From NCBI GenBank assembly GCA_018713515.1, contig DVOO01000013.1, forward strand, positions 85,292 to 149,291: a DNA stretch of 64,000 nt, written 5' to 3'. Below the pieces are notes generated by a model that was given only the letters and a program-made list of their open reading frames with translations, searched no databases and was not told the origin of the DNA. The position numbers were made by a program, and so were the translations under genes. Shown here piece after piece: positions 30,744 to 40,646 of the stretch (position 1 is its first letter; each line of letters opens with the position of its first letter). Origin of the DNA: Candidatus Scatomonas pullistercoris. Its GTDB lineage: Bacteria; Bacillota; Clostridia; Lachnospirales; Lachnospiraceae.

Positions 30744-31012
30744 GCTGTTCTTCCTCTCTTTCTTTTTTTCCGGAAGGCGCCCCACAAAACCGGCCGTCCG
30801 GAAATTCAGTTGCATTATATCACAGAATCTGCATATAGGCAAAGACTTCTTGCCCTCTGTTTTCCAGAAAATACGGGAACCGGCAGATGACTTTCTCCGG
30901 AAATTGTGCTACTCTGTAAATGCCGGGACCGGAAGGTCTTTTTTCATGCGCCCGACCCCAGGCGGATGAAAGAGCCCGAAGCCCGGAGTACAAGAACAGG
31001 AGGCAGTTTATT

Positions 31013-32731
31013 ATGAAAACAGCACAGGATCTTAAAATTCTTCTGCAGAATATTGACCATAAGAGCTACCCGGCCTACAAGTCGGCCCAGGGCAGCTACC
31101 AGTTCCGGAATTATGTTCTTTCCATCGACCATGTTCAGGGGGATCCCTTCGCCTCCCCGTCCCGGGTCAGTATCCGGGTCAAGGGCAGCGCCGCCGCTTT
31201 CCCCCCTTCTCTGTATGACACGGTCCAGAAGAAAGTAGCTCTCCAGGATCTTCTGCTCCGCTTATTCGGGGAGCAGATCGAACAATTTAATTTTAAAGCC
31301 CGGGGCAGCGGCAAAAGCGGGCTTTTGGCAGTCAGCCGATGCGGCCAGGAGATTCTGGAGCGGTCCGCCTGCGCCATCAGTGCCGGGGACGGCGGCCTGA
31401 CCCTTCAGATGCAGATTGGTTTTCCGGCCAGCGGCCGCACCATCCAGTCCCGGGAGCTGATCCGCATTCTCTATGACTTTCTGCCGGGCTGTGTGGAGAA
31501 CAGTCTTTTCTATAAAAATATAAGCGCGGATCTCTGCCGCCGCACTGCAGAGCTGTGCGAAGACCAGGAATACATCCGGGAAGAACTCCGCCGCCGTTCC
31601 CTGGCCGCCTTCATTGCCGACGGCTCTGTTCTTCCCCGGCGCTCCGGAGTCTCCGAGCTTCCCATGAAAAATGCCGTCGCCTTCCGCTCTCCGGAAGCTC
31701 TGGCAGTAACCCTGGACCTGCCCCACCGGGGAACCATCCGGGGCATGGGAATTCCCCGGGGCATCACTCTCGTGGTAGGCGGCGGCTTTCACGGGAAATC
31801 CACTCTGCTGAAGGCTCTGGAGCGTGGTGTCTACAATCACATTGCCGGGGACGGACGGGAATATGTCATCACCAGCGCCGATGCCGTCAAGCTCCGGGCC
31901 GAGGACGCACGCAGCATCAGCCAGGTAGATATTTCCCTGTTCATCAACCATCTTCCCGGCGGCCGCGATACCGGAAACTTTTCCACGGAAGACGCCAGCG
32001 GCAGCACTTCCCAGGCAGCCAATATGGTGGAAGCCATGGAAGCCGGCTCCTCCCTTTTCCTGATTGATGAAGACACTTCCGCCACCAACTTTATGATCCG
32101 CGACGAGCTGATGCAGCGGGTTGTTTCCGATGCGGAGGAGCCCATCACCCCCTTCATCAGCCGGGTGCGGGAGCTGTATGAAAAGGCCGGCATTTCCTCT
32201 GTGATCGTGGCCGGCAGCTCCGGCTCCTATTTTCACACCGCCGATGTGGTGATCCAGATGAAGGAGTATCTGCCCCTGGATATTACAGAAAAAGCCAGAG
32301 AGGAGGCCGCCCGCTATCCGGAAGTTCTGACCGCCTCCTCCGCCTTCCGCATGCCTTCCTTCCGCAGAATTCCCAGGGCGGGATCCGCTCTCCGGGGACA
32401 GGAGCGGATCAAGCGGAAAGTGCTGGGCCATGAAGGAATCCAGATCAACAAATCCTCTACGGACCTCCGGTACCTGGAGCAGCTGGCCGACACGGAGCAG
32501 CTGGCTGCCCTGGCCTATATCCTGAGCTACAGCGCCCGTCATCTCATGGACGGCTCCAGAACCCTGCGGGAAATCGTGGATCTCCTGGAGGAAAAGATGG
32601 ACCGTGAGGGTCTTCCGGCCCTCTCTGACGGCCCGTATCTGTCCTCGGATCTGGCGCGCCCGCGCCGCCAGGAAATATTTGCCTGCCTGGACCGCTGCCG
32701 GGAACTGAGTTTTACTCTTCGGCGGCAGTGA
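31013..32731 (+). CDS. ABC-ATPase domain-containing protein (predicted P-loop ATPase)
   Basis: LQNIDHKSYPAYKSAQGSYQF; GITLVVGGGFHGKSTLLKALE; LFLIDEDTSATNFMIRD. Confidence 0.85.
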   Translation: MKTAQDLKILLQNIDHKSYPAYKSAQGSYQFRNYVLSIDHVQGDPFASPSRVSIRVKGSAAAFPPSLYDTVQKKVALQDLLLRLFGEQIEQFNFKARGSGKSGLLAVSRCGQEILERSACAISAGDGGLTLQMQIGFPASGRTIQSRELIRILYDFLPGCVENSLFYKNISADLCRRTAELCEDQEYIREELRRRSLAAFIADGSVLPRRSGVSELPMKNAVAFRSPEALAVTLDLPHRGTIRGMGIPRGITLVVGGGFHGKSTLLKALERGVYNHIAGDGREYVITSADAVKLRAEDARSISQVDISLFINHLPGGRDTGNFSTEDASGSTSQAANMVEAMEAGSSLFLIDEDTSATNFMIRDELMQRVVSDAEEPITPFISRVRELYEKAGISSVIVAGSSGSYFHTADVVIQMKEYLPLDITEKAREEAARYPEVLTASSAFRMPSFRRIPRAGSALRGQERIKRKVLGHEGIQINKSSTDLRYLEQLADTEQLAALAYILSYSARHLMDGSRTLREIVDLLEEKMDREGLPALSDGPYLSSDLARPRRQEIFACLDRCRELSFTLRRQ

Positions 32732-32829
32732 AAAATTGGTGAAAATTTTACTTTTTTCTCCTCACCACTTGCGGCTTTCTGACAGATTCGGTATAATAAA
32801 AATATATTTTTCAAAAAGGACGGAACGGC

Positions 32830-33861
32830 ATGGCAACTTTAAAGGAACTGGCCGAATATACAGGCTTTTCTATTACAACGATTTCCAGGGTACTGAATAA
32901 CGATCCGACCATGAGCGTCAGCGATGCCACGCGCACCTCTATCCTGGACGCGGCCGGGAAGCTTCATTACAGGACTTCCGCGGCCAAGGTCCGCAGCAGG
33001 ACATCCAGGGGCAGGCATCTGAAGTTCGCCATGGCGGAGATGCTCTCCCCCGTTGAACAGCTGGAGGATCCCTATTATCTCTATCTGAAGAACTACGCGG
33101 TGCAGCGGTGTACAGATCTCGGCTACACGGTTATCCCCATCTCCGGGGATCCCGGGCTGTACACCCCCCTCAAGTCCGAGAAGATCGACGGGATCCTGGC
33201 CATCGGAATTTTTTCCGAGGAGCAGATCGAAGCCATGGCCTCTCTTTCCGACAACCTCGTCTTTCTTGACTCGGCGCCGGATGAGCTGCATTTCGATTCT
33301 GTTGTGCTGAATTTCCAGCTGGGTGTGGAACAGGCCGTTGACTACTTTCTGGAGCACGGCCACAGGGAAATCGGATTTCTGGGGCCCTGCCGGAAGCTGG
33401 ATCAGAAGAAGCGCCCGGCCCCGGAAGTTCGCCGGGAGATTTTTATCCGTTATATGAAGCAGAAGGATCTTTACCATCCGGAATTCATGCTGGATGCCTC
33501 TCCCATGACCGCCTCCGCCTCCCGGAAGTATCTGGAAGAGCGGATCGCAGCCGGCGGACCCATGCCCACCGCTATTCTGACAGCCAATGAGGAGGCCGCC
33601 ATCGGCGCCGCCGGAGCCCTGCGCTCCTGCCAGATGTCGATTCCCCGGGATCTGTCCATTATCAGCTTCAATGACACACCCCTGTCTGCACTGACGGATC
33701 CGCCGCTGACCAGCGTCAGTACCCACGTGGAGGCCATGAGCGCCACGGCCGTGGATCTGCTGACCCGGCGCGCCTCCGGACAGCTTCCGGACATACCGCT
33801 GAAGATCGTTGTGCCTCCTTCCCTGATCTCCAGGGAAAGTGTTTTGGATAAACTCGTTTAA
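32830..33861 (+). CDS. LacI-family regulator (GalR-like by context)
   Basis: MATLKELAEYTGFSITTISRVLNNDPTMSVSDATRTSILDAA HTH; periplasmic-binding-like C-terminus; next to galK. Confidence 0.9.
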   Translation: MATLKELAEYTGFSITTISRVLNNDPTMSVSDATRTSILDAAGKLHYRTSAAKVRSRTSRGRHLKFAMAEMLSPVEQLEDPYYLYLKNYAVQRCTDLGYTVIPISGDPGLYTPLKSEKIDGILAIGIFSEEQIEAMASLSDNLVFLDSAPDELHFDSVVLNFQLGVEQAVDYFLEHGHREIGFLGPCRKLDQKKRPAPEVRREIFIRYMKQKDLYHPEFMLDASPMTASASRKYLEERIAAGGPMPTAILTANEEAAIGAAGALRSCQMSIPRDLSIISFNDTPLSALTDPPLTSVSTHVEAMSATAVDLLTRRASGQLPDIPLKIVVPPSLISRESVLDKLV

Positions 33862-33918
33862 GACCGCAGCTGCGGTCTTAAATTCTATACAAAAAAACCT
33901 CCTCGTTTTTGTCAATTA

Positions 33919-33963
33919 TTTTAGTAAAATTTTGTTGTATTTTTACTAAAATTCTGGTACTCT
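33919..33963 (+). promoter_or_regulatory. galK operon promoter with two LacI/GalR-like operator elements
   Basis: TTTTAGTAAAA (33919-33929) and TTTTACTAAAA (33941-33951) bracket a TTGTAT-N17-TACTCT promoter. Confidence 0.6.
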
Positions 33964-34052
33964 TAAGGCAGGGAAACTACGCTGCTCCTGTCTTTTTCTG
34001 ACAGCAGCAGATCTGAATTTTCATAACGCTTTTATTTGGAGGAGGTATTCAC

Positions 34053-35339
34053 ATGAAAAAACAAGCAGAAATGGAGGCCGCTCTGCAGAACGGCAGCCTG
34101 GACGCCAGGCTTCTGTCCATTTACGGAGGCGCTGCCGCCGCTCTGGAGGAGCAAAAGAAACGGCTGCTGGCACTGATCCGCACCTTCGGGGAGACCTACG
34201 GTTCCGGCCGTGAGATCGGCCTGTTTTCCGCTCCCGGAAGAACAGAGATGGGCGGCAACCACACAGACCATCAGCGGGGCCGGGTGCTGGCCGCAGCCAT
34301 TGATCTGGATATGCTGGCCTGCGCTTCCAGAAGCGGCTCCAGCCTGGTGCGCGTACTGTCCGACGGCTATCCCGAGATCCGGGTAGATCTCTCAGAGCTC
34401 ACCCCTGTCAAAGAGGAGGCGGGCACCACTGCGGCCCTGATCCGCGGCATCGCGGCCCGTATCTGCGAAATGGGCTATCCCGTATCCGGCTTTGACGCCT
34501 GTGTCACCTCTCAGGTTCTTGGCGGTTCCGGCCTGTCCTCTTCCGCCGCCTTCGAGGTTCTGATGGGCGTTGTCATGAACGCTCTGTTCTGCGGCGAAGC
34601 CCTGAATGCGGTACAGATTGCGCAGATTGGCCAGTATGCGGAAAATGTCTTTTTTGACAAGCCCTGCGGTCTGATGGATCAGCTGGCCAGCTCTGTGGGC
34701 GGCATCACCGCCATTGATTTCCAGGATCCCCAGGCTCCTGCAGTAGATAAGCTTGACTGCTCTCCCTCCGATTTCGGCTACTCCCTCTGCATTATCGATT
34801 CCGGCGCGGATCACGCGGATCTGACGGATGAATACGCCTCTATCCCCCGGGAGATGGGAGCCGTTGCGGCCTTCTTCCATAAAGATGTGCTGCGCCAGGT
34901 GGATTTTGAGGAGTTCTGGCGGCAGATTCCCGCCATCCGGAAAACAGCCGGAGACCGGGCCGTTCTCCGGGCGCTGCATTTCTTCGCGGACAATGAGCTG
35001 GTTCCTCTCCAGGAGGAAAAGCTCCGGGCCGGAGATTTCGAGGGATTCCTGGCTCTGGTGGAGCAGTCCGGGCACTCCTCCTCGGAATGCCTGCAGAACC
35101 TGTACTGCTGCTCCCGCCCGGAGGCTCAGGCAGTTCCTCTGACCATTGCCGCGGCCCGCAGGCTGCTGAACGGCAGGGGCGCCGTCCGTGTTCACGGCGG
35201 CGGATTTGCCGGAACAGTTCAGGCCTACGTTCCCTTCGGCCAGGAGGAGGTCTTCCGGAAAGGCATGGAGGACATTCTGGGCGAAGGCCGCTGCCACTTT
35301 CTGAACATCCGCCCCGGCGGCGGGTCTGTCATCGCCTGA
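34053..35339 (+). CDS. galK: Galactokinase
   Basis: SAPGRTEMGGNHTDHQRGRVLAAAIDLD; QVLGGSGLSSSAAFEVL; RVHGGGFAGTVQAYV. Confidence 0.95.
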   Translation: MKKQAEMEAALQNGSLDARLLSIYGGAAAALEEQKKRLLALIRTFGETYGSGREIGLFSAPGRTEMGGNHTDHQRGRVLAAAIDLDMLACASRSGSSLVRVLSDGYPEIRVDLSELTPVKEEAGTTAALIRGIAARICEMGYPVSGFDACVTSQVLGGSGLSSSAAFEVLMGVVMNALFCGEALNAVQIAQIGQYAENVFFDKPCGLMDQLASSVGGITAIDFQDPQAPAVDKLDCSPSDFGYSLCIIDSGADHADLTDEYASIPREMGAVAAFFHKDVLRQVDFEEFWRQIPAIRKTAGDRAVLRALHFFADNELVPLQEEKLRAGDFEGFLALVEQSGHSSSECLQNLYCCSRPEAQAVPLTIAAARRLLNGRGAVRVHGGGFAGTVQAYVPFGQEEVFRKGMEDILGEGRCHFLNIRPGGGSVIA

Positions 35340-35363
35340 ACAGGCGGGAAAGGAGAATCTGCC

Positions 35364-36854
35364 ATGATGGATCAAGCACTTGCAAATCTGGTACAGTATG
35401 CGGAAAATACGGGGCTCATTGCCCCGGAAGACCGGACCTGGGCCGTGAATTCTCTTCTGGAGGTCCTCAGACTGGACAGCTGGACAGAAGTTCCCCCGGC
35501 TCCCCAGCTGCCTCCTCTCGCCTCGATTCTGGATGAAATTCTGGACGATGCCCATGCCAGAGGCGTGCTGACGGAAAATTCCGTGGTGTACCGGGATCTT
35601 CTGGATACGGCCCTGATGGGCCGCCTGACGCCTCCTCCCCGGGAGGTAACTGCCAGATTCCGCTCTCTGTACCGGGAGAGTCCCAAAGCAGCCACAGACT
35701 GGTACTACGCTTTCAGCCAGGATACTAACTATATCCGGCGTGACCGCATTGTAAAAGATGTCCGCTGGAAAACAGACACTCCCTACGGCGAGATGGATAT
35801 CACCATCAATCTTTCCAAACCGGAAAAGGATCCCAAGGCCATTGCGGCGGCCAGAAATCTGCCGGCCTCCGCTTACCCCCGCTGCCAGCTCTGCCGCAGC
35901 AATGAGGGCTATGCAGGTCGGCTGAATCATCCCGCCAGACAGAACCACCGGGTCATTCCCATTACCATCGATGGAAAGCCCTGGTTTCTGCAGTACTCTC
36001 CCTACGTGTATTACAACGAGCACTGCATCGTTTTCAACGCGGAGCACACGCCCATGAAGATCGACCACTCCTGCTTCCGCAAGATGCTGGATTTCATCGG
36101 GCAGTTCCCCCACTATTTTGTGGGCTCCAACGCGGATCTGCCGATTGTGGGCGGCTCGATTCTGGCCCACGACCATTTCCAGGGAGGCGGCTACACCTTT
36201 GCCATGGCCCGCGCGCCCATCGATCTGCCTCTGACCTTCCATGGCTTTCCGGAAGTGCGGGCCGGAATCGTCCGCTGGCCCATGTCCGTCATCCGTCTCA
36301 CCTGCCCGAACCCGGAAAAGCTGGCTGCCCTGGCGGACCGGATTCTGGACGCATGGCGCGTATACACCGATGAGTCCGCCATGGTGCTCGCGGAAACAGA
36401 GGGTGTGCCACACAACACCATCACACCCATTGCCAGACGCAGAGGCGATGACTATGAACTGGATCTGGTACTTCGGAATAATCTGACCACCAGGGAGCAT
36501 CCTCTGGGACTGTATCATCCCCATGCGGAGCTGCACCACATAAAGAAAGAGAATATCGGGCTCATCGAGGTGATGGGACTGGCAGTCCTGCCCGCGCGTC
36601 TGAAGGAAGAGCTGGCCGAGACCGGACGGCTCCTGCTGGCCGGGGAAGATCTGCGGGCCAACCCGCTGACAGCCTCCCACGCGGACTGGGCCCTGGAAAT
36701 CGCCCGGAAAAATGCTCTGAGCGCAGATAATATAGACGACATCCTGCACCGCGAGGTGGGCCTTGTCTTCTCCAGGGTTCTGGAGCACGCGGGCGTTTAC
36801 AAAGACCGGAACGCGTTTCTGCGTTTCATTCACACCACAGGAGGGCAAGCATGA
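35364..36854 (+). CDS. galT: UDP-glucose--hexose-1-phosphate uridylyltransferase (GalT2 type)
   Basis: YPRCQLCRSNEGYAGRLNHPARQNHRVIPI; FVGSNADLPIVGGSILAHDHFQGG. Confidence 0.95.
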   Translation: MMDQALANLVQYAENTGLIAPEDRTWAVNSLLEVLRLDSWTEVPPAPQLPPLASILDEILDDAHARGVLTENSVVYRDLLDTALMGRLTPPPREVTARFRSLYRESPKAATDWYYAFSQDTNYIRRDRIVKDVRWKTDTPYGEMDITINLSKPEKDPKAIAAARNLPASAYPRCQLCRSNEGYAGRLNHPARQNHRVIPITIDGKPWFLQYSPYVYYNEHCIVFNAEHTPMKIDHSCFRKMLDFIGQFPHYFVGSNADLPIVGGSILAHDHFQGGGYTFAMARAPIDLPLTFHGFPEVRAGIVRWPMSVIRLTCPNPEKLAALADRILDAWRVYTDESAMVLAETEGVPHNTITPIARRRGDDYELDLVLRNNLTTREHPLGLYHPHAELHHIKKENIGLIEVMGLAVLPARLKEELAETGRLLLAGEDLRANPLTASHADWALEIARKNALSADNIDDILHREVGLVFSRVLEHAGVYKDRNAFLRFIHTTGGQA

Positions 36855-37879
36855 ATATCACATCTGAACCATTTGGAACCACAAAAGACGGCACTCCCGT
36901 CACACGCTACTGGCTGCGGGACGGCGCCTGCAGCGCCGCGTTTCTGACCTACGGCGGCGTCATCCAGTCGCTGCTGATCCCGGACCGGGAGGGAAAACCG
37001 GTGGACGTGGTCCTGGGCTTTGAGGATCCGGCGGACTACGAAAACCAGAACTGCTTCATCGGCGCCATGATCGGCAGATACGCCAACCGGATTGCCGGAG
37101 GGCATCTGACTCTGGACGGACAGACCCTTACCTTCCCGCTAAACGACGGCATCCATCATCTGCACTCCGGCCCCGCGGGCTTTGACCGGAAGCACTGGAC
37201 GGCAAAGGTTCTTCCCGATGCCCTGGAGCTCTCTCTTTCCAGCCCCGACGGAGAATGCGGCTATCCCGGAACCATCACGGTCACCGTCACCTGCCGCCTG
37301 GAAGACGGCACCCTGTCCCTGGTCTATGACGCGGACAGCGACGCGGATACCCTCTGCAGCCTGACCAACCACAGCTACTTTAACCTGGCCGGCGGCGGTT
37401 CCGTGGATGCACAGACCCTGCAGGTGGCTGCCTCCGCCTACGCTTTCCAGAACGCGGAAAATGTGCCGGACGGCACCATGGCCCCCGTGGAGGGAACGCC
37501 CATGGATCTGCGCCGGCCCACCGTTCTGGGCACACTCTGGGCGCAGGACTTCGACCAGATCCGCCGCTACCGGGGCATTGATCACCACTACCAGGCCGAC
37601 GGTTCCGGATTCCGTCCCATGGCCTGGGCATCCTGCCCGGAAAACGGCATCTGCCTGACGGTCTCCTCTGATCTTCCGGGCCTTCAGGTATACACCGGAA
37701 ACGCTCTGGCGGCAGAGCACGGAAAGGGCGGCGCTGCCTACGCGGCGCACCAGGGCTTCTGCCTGGAGACCCAGACAGCTCCCAATCCCGCCGTATGGCC
37801 GGCGGAGATGCGTCCGATTCTCCGGAAAGGACAGCACTACCATACAGAAACAAAATTTGCCTTTACTGTCCGCGCCTGA
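36851..37879 (+). CDS. galM: Aldose 1-epimerase
   Basis: FIGAMIGRYANRIAGGHLTLDG; LTNHSYFNLAGGGSVDAQTLQV. Confidence 0.94.
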   Translation: MNITSEPFGTTKDGTPVTRYWLRDGACSAAFLTYGGVIQSLLIPDREGKPVDVVLGFEDPADYENQNCFIGAMIGRYANRIAGGHLTLDGQTLTFPLNDGIHHLHSGPAGFDRKHWTAKVLPDALELSLSSPDGECGYPGTITVTVTCRLEDGTLSLVYDADSDADTLCSLTNHSYFNLAGGGSVDAQTLQVAASAYAFQNAENVPDGTMAPVEGTPMDLRRPTVLGTLWAQDFDQIRRYRGIDHHYQADGSGFRPMAWASCPENGICLTVSSDLPGLQVYTGNALAAEHGKGGAAYAAHQGFCLETQTAPNPAVWPAEMRPILRKGQHYHTETKFAFTVRA

Positions 37880-37884
37880 GCGAA

Positions 37885-37973
37885 ACAGAACACCCCGGGG
37901 CCGACAGGCAGTTTCCTTCTCCTTACTGATTGTCCAGTAAAGAGGCTGTCTGTCAGGCTCCGGGGTGTTCTGT
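37885..37973. terminator. Long convergent stem-loop downstream of galM
   Basis: ACAGAACACCCCGG.....CCGGGGTGTTCTGT long inverted repeat followed by T-rich sequence. Confidence 0.6.
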
Positions 37974-38146
37974 TACTCTTTTTCTGTTTTTTCCGCCTTC
38001 TGCACAAACGGATACAGATCCTCATAAGCTTCCAGCTCCGCCCCGTCCTTGGGAAGAGCCGGGATCAGTCCCGTACACTCCCTGGCCGAGCAGGCATAAA
38101 AGCTGTCCTCCTGATCCGGGCAGTTTTTCTTCTTTTCTGTCTCCAT
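37973..38146 (-). CDS. Small (57 aa) cysteine-containing protein, uncharacterised
   Basis: Hand translation: METEKKKNCPDQEDSFYACSARECTGLIPALPKDGAELEAYEDLYPFVQKAEKTEKE*; AAGGAGG ribosome binding site upstream; below the size cut of the track. Confidence 0.65.
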   Translation of the reverse strand: METEKKKNCPDQEDSFYACSARECTGLIPALPKDGAELEAYEDLYPFVQKAEKTEKE

Positions 38147-38190
38147 GGGCTCGCCTCCTTCAGAAGCAGTATGCGCCCCGGCGAAAAATT

Positions 38191-39138
38191 CTATGCCTGT
38201 TTTTCAAGCAGATCTCCGAAAAGATCTTTCCTGTACACGCCTTCCTCGATGAGTTTTCTGAAGGCGCCAATCACCGTATCCTTATCTTCCTGATAGGTGA
38301 CGCCGAACCACCGATCCGAGGTTTCCAGCACCTTGACGCTGATCTCTCCGGCCTGAAGCAGCTCATCGATGAAGATCGGCAGCAGGTACTCCCCTTTCAG
38401 CTCCCGGCCCTCCAGGTTCCGGAAAAACTCCCGGAAGCCTTCCGCAAGCCGCGGCAGAAACTCCGGCGTCAGGCCCCACATGTTCATGGATACGTAGCTG
38501 TCCGCGTCCACCGGACGGCGTACGCCGTCTTCTTCCACAGCCGCTCCTTCTTTGTCCTTTACCAGATTGCCCGTCTCTTCCACGCCGGTTAAGTATCCCG
38601 CTTCATTCACCCGGCAGATGCCCCGGGTGACAGAACCATTATCACTCAGGGTATTCTTCAGGATGAAGCCTGCCATGCAGAAATCCATGGACTTCTCCGG
38701 CGTATACTGCACCAGAAAATCATGAATCTGCCGGAAGGCCTCTTTTCCGTAATAATCATCCGCGTTGATCACCGCGAAGGGCTCCTGCAGCTGCTCCCGG
38801 CAGGCCAGCACTGCCTGGCCCGTTCCCCAGGGCTTCGTCCTTCCCTCCGGAAGCTGCACGCCCTCCGGAAGATCCGAAAGCTCCTGGAAAGCGTAGCCCA
38901 CTTCCACGCCCAGCTTTCCGCAGATCTCTTCCATCCGGTTCCCGATGGCCTCCCGAAAAGCTTCCCGGATATCCTTCCGGATAATAAACAAAATTTTATT
39001 AAACCCGGCTTCCAGCGCGTCATGGATGGAATAATCCATAATAATCTCGCCGCCCGGTCCCACAGCCGCCAGCTGTTTAATGCCGCCGCCGAATCTTGAA
39101 CCGATTCCGGCGGCCATAATCACCAGCGTCGTCTTCAT
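38191..39138 (-). CDS. Sugar-phosphate nucleotidyltransferase family protein
   Basis: MKTTLVIMAAGIGSRFGGGIKQLAAVGPGGEIIMDYSIHDALEAGF; NADDYYG. Confidence 0.88.
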   Translation of the reverse strand: MKTTLVIMAAGIGSRFGGGIKQLAAVGPGGEIIMDYSIHDALEAGFNKILFIIRKDIREAFREAIGNRMEEICGKLGVEVGYAFQELSDLPEGVQLPEGRTKPWGTGQAVLACREQLQEPFAVINADDYYGKEAFRQIHDFLVQYTPEKSMDFCMAGFILKNTLSDNGSVTRGICRVNEAGYLTGVEETGNLVKDKEGAAVEEDGVRRPVDADSYVSMNMWGLTPEFLPRLAEGFREFFRNLEGRELKGEYLLPIFIDELLQAGEISVKVLETSDRWFGVTYQEDKDTVIGAFRKLIEEGVYRKDLFGDLLEKQA

Positions 39139-39330
39139 CTCTCTGTTCCTCCCTGTTATTTTTCGACATATGTGTCTTTCATTATACCATTGTCCCACAG
39201 CTCCGTCAAAGATTTTCATGCTTCCGCATATTTTTCCGCCTTTCTGCCATACTAATTCCTGCAGAGAGAAAAAACGGCCGTATCCGGCCGCATGCATCTG
39301 CAAATACTATTGGATGTGAGGAGTGAAACT

Positions 39331-39534
39331 ATGCTGGACAGAATCGCATTGATCCTGGTCATCATCGGAGCAGTCAACTGGGGCGCCATCGGCCTGTTCC
39401 GGTATGACATCGTCGCCCACCTGTTCGGAGGGCAGGCAGCCACGGTCAGCCGGATCATCTACACACTGGTGGCCCTGGCCGGACTCTGGTGCATCACCCT
39501 GCTGTTCCGCAGACGGACCACCGCAGAAATATAA
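39331..39534 (+). CDS. DUF378 membrane protein
   Basis: MLDRIALILVIIGAVNWGAIGLFRYDIVAHLFGGQAATVSRIIYTLVALAGLWCI. Confidence 0.88.
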   Translation: MLDRIALILVIIGAVNWGAIGLFRYDIVAHLFGGQAATVSRIIYTLVALAGLWCITLLFRRRTTAEI

Positions 39535-39595
39535 TCCGGCCTGCCTGCACGCGGCGCGCGGCTGTTCCAGCCGCAGCGGCTGCGCGCTTTCTTTT

Positions 39596-40513
39596 TCAGT
39601 GAAGACCCCTCCGCCGGAGCTCCGCCGCCACCATACGGTAACCGGGCAGAGAAATCCCCAGCTCTCCGGCCATCCGATCCACCTGATAGATCAGGCCGTC
39701 AATTTCCGAAGGGCGGCCCGCCTGGATATCTCTCTGCATGGACGTGGACGCCGTGGGCGCCAGTCCGCTTAAGATATGCAGATTGACTTCGTGGAGGCAC
39801 TGCTCATAATGGATTCCCATGGCCTCCGCCAGCTGCTGAATCTCATCAATCAGCTGCACAAACAGATCCCGGGCCACTCCCGGCTTCTGCACCGCCTGGG
39901 CTTCCACACCGTAAAACTGGCCGCAGGCTGCCATGGGCGATACATAGGAAAACTTCTGCAGGGCGTCCTTCTCAATATTGCCGGAATAGAGCGCCTCGAT
40001 CCCCGCCCCGTTCAGATCTTCCCGGACTTTCTGCAGCAGGGGATGATCGGTCCGGTGATCGGGAAGCCCGTACACCACCCGGAAAATCTTTCCATGCATG
40101 TACAGAACGCCGGGGGCCGTCCGGTTGGCGGAAATATAGATGCAGCCGTCCGTCACCAGCAGATCCGGAAGCTCCTTCTGCAGCCGTCTGCCGGTACCGT
40201 ACAGATTCAGTATGGGGATCACCGCGGCGCCATGGGCTGCCGTCCGCCGGATAAAGGGAATGGTCTCCTCCAGGGAATATCCCTTGACACAGACAAAAAT
40301 CACATCTGCCTTCTCTTCACAGTGCTCCATATCACAGGATGGAATCCGCAGAACCTCCGGCTCCTCCCAGGCTTTTTCCAGCCGAAGGCCTTCTTCCTGT
40401 ATGGCCTGCAGGTGCTGTCCCCGGGCGATCAGAAGCACTTCTCTGCCGGCCCGGTGCAGATATGCACCCAGCGGGCCGCCGGTACCTCCGGCGCCGATAA
40501 TCAGGTATTTCAT
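39596..40513 (-). CDS. 2-dehydropantoate 2-reductase family protein
   Basis: MKYLIIGAGGTGGPLGAYLHRAGREVLLIARGQHLQAIQEEGL; ADVIFVCVKGY. Confidence 0.88.
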   Translation of the reverse strand: MKYLIIGAGGTGGPLGAYLHRAGREVLLIARGQHLQAIQEEGLRLEKAWEEPEVLRIPSCDMEHCEEKADVIFVCVKGYSLEETIPFIRRTAAHGAAVIPILNLYGTGRRLQKELPDLLVTDGCIYISANRTAPGVLYMHGKIFRVVYGLPDHRTDHPLLQKVREDLNGAGIEALYSGNIEKDALQKFSYVSPMAACGQFYGVEAQAVQKPGVARDLFVQLIDEIQQLAEAMGIHYEQCLHEVNLHILSGLAPTASTSMQRDIQAGRPSEIDGLIYQVDRMAGELGISLPGYRMVAAELRRRGLH

Positions 40514-40646
40514 TTTCTTTCACCTCTTCTGCCGTTATCTCTTTATTGTAAGCGCACCGGAAGCAGTTGACAACTGAAATTTTGTCTATATGATGGAACA
40601 TATATGCTTTTAATCTGTTATCTGCCCACGCCTGTCAGGAGACCTC

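Noticed and set aside
34392-36848. 818-aa minus-strand ORF across galK and galT
   Set aside because: Runs antisense to two clearly conserved genes; no recognisable motif.
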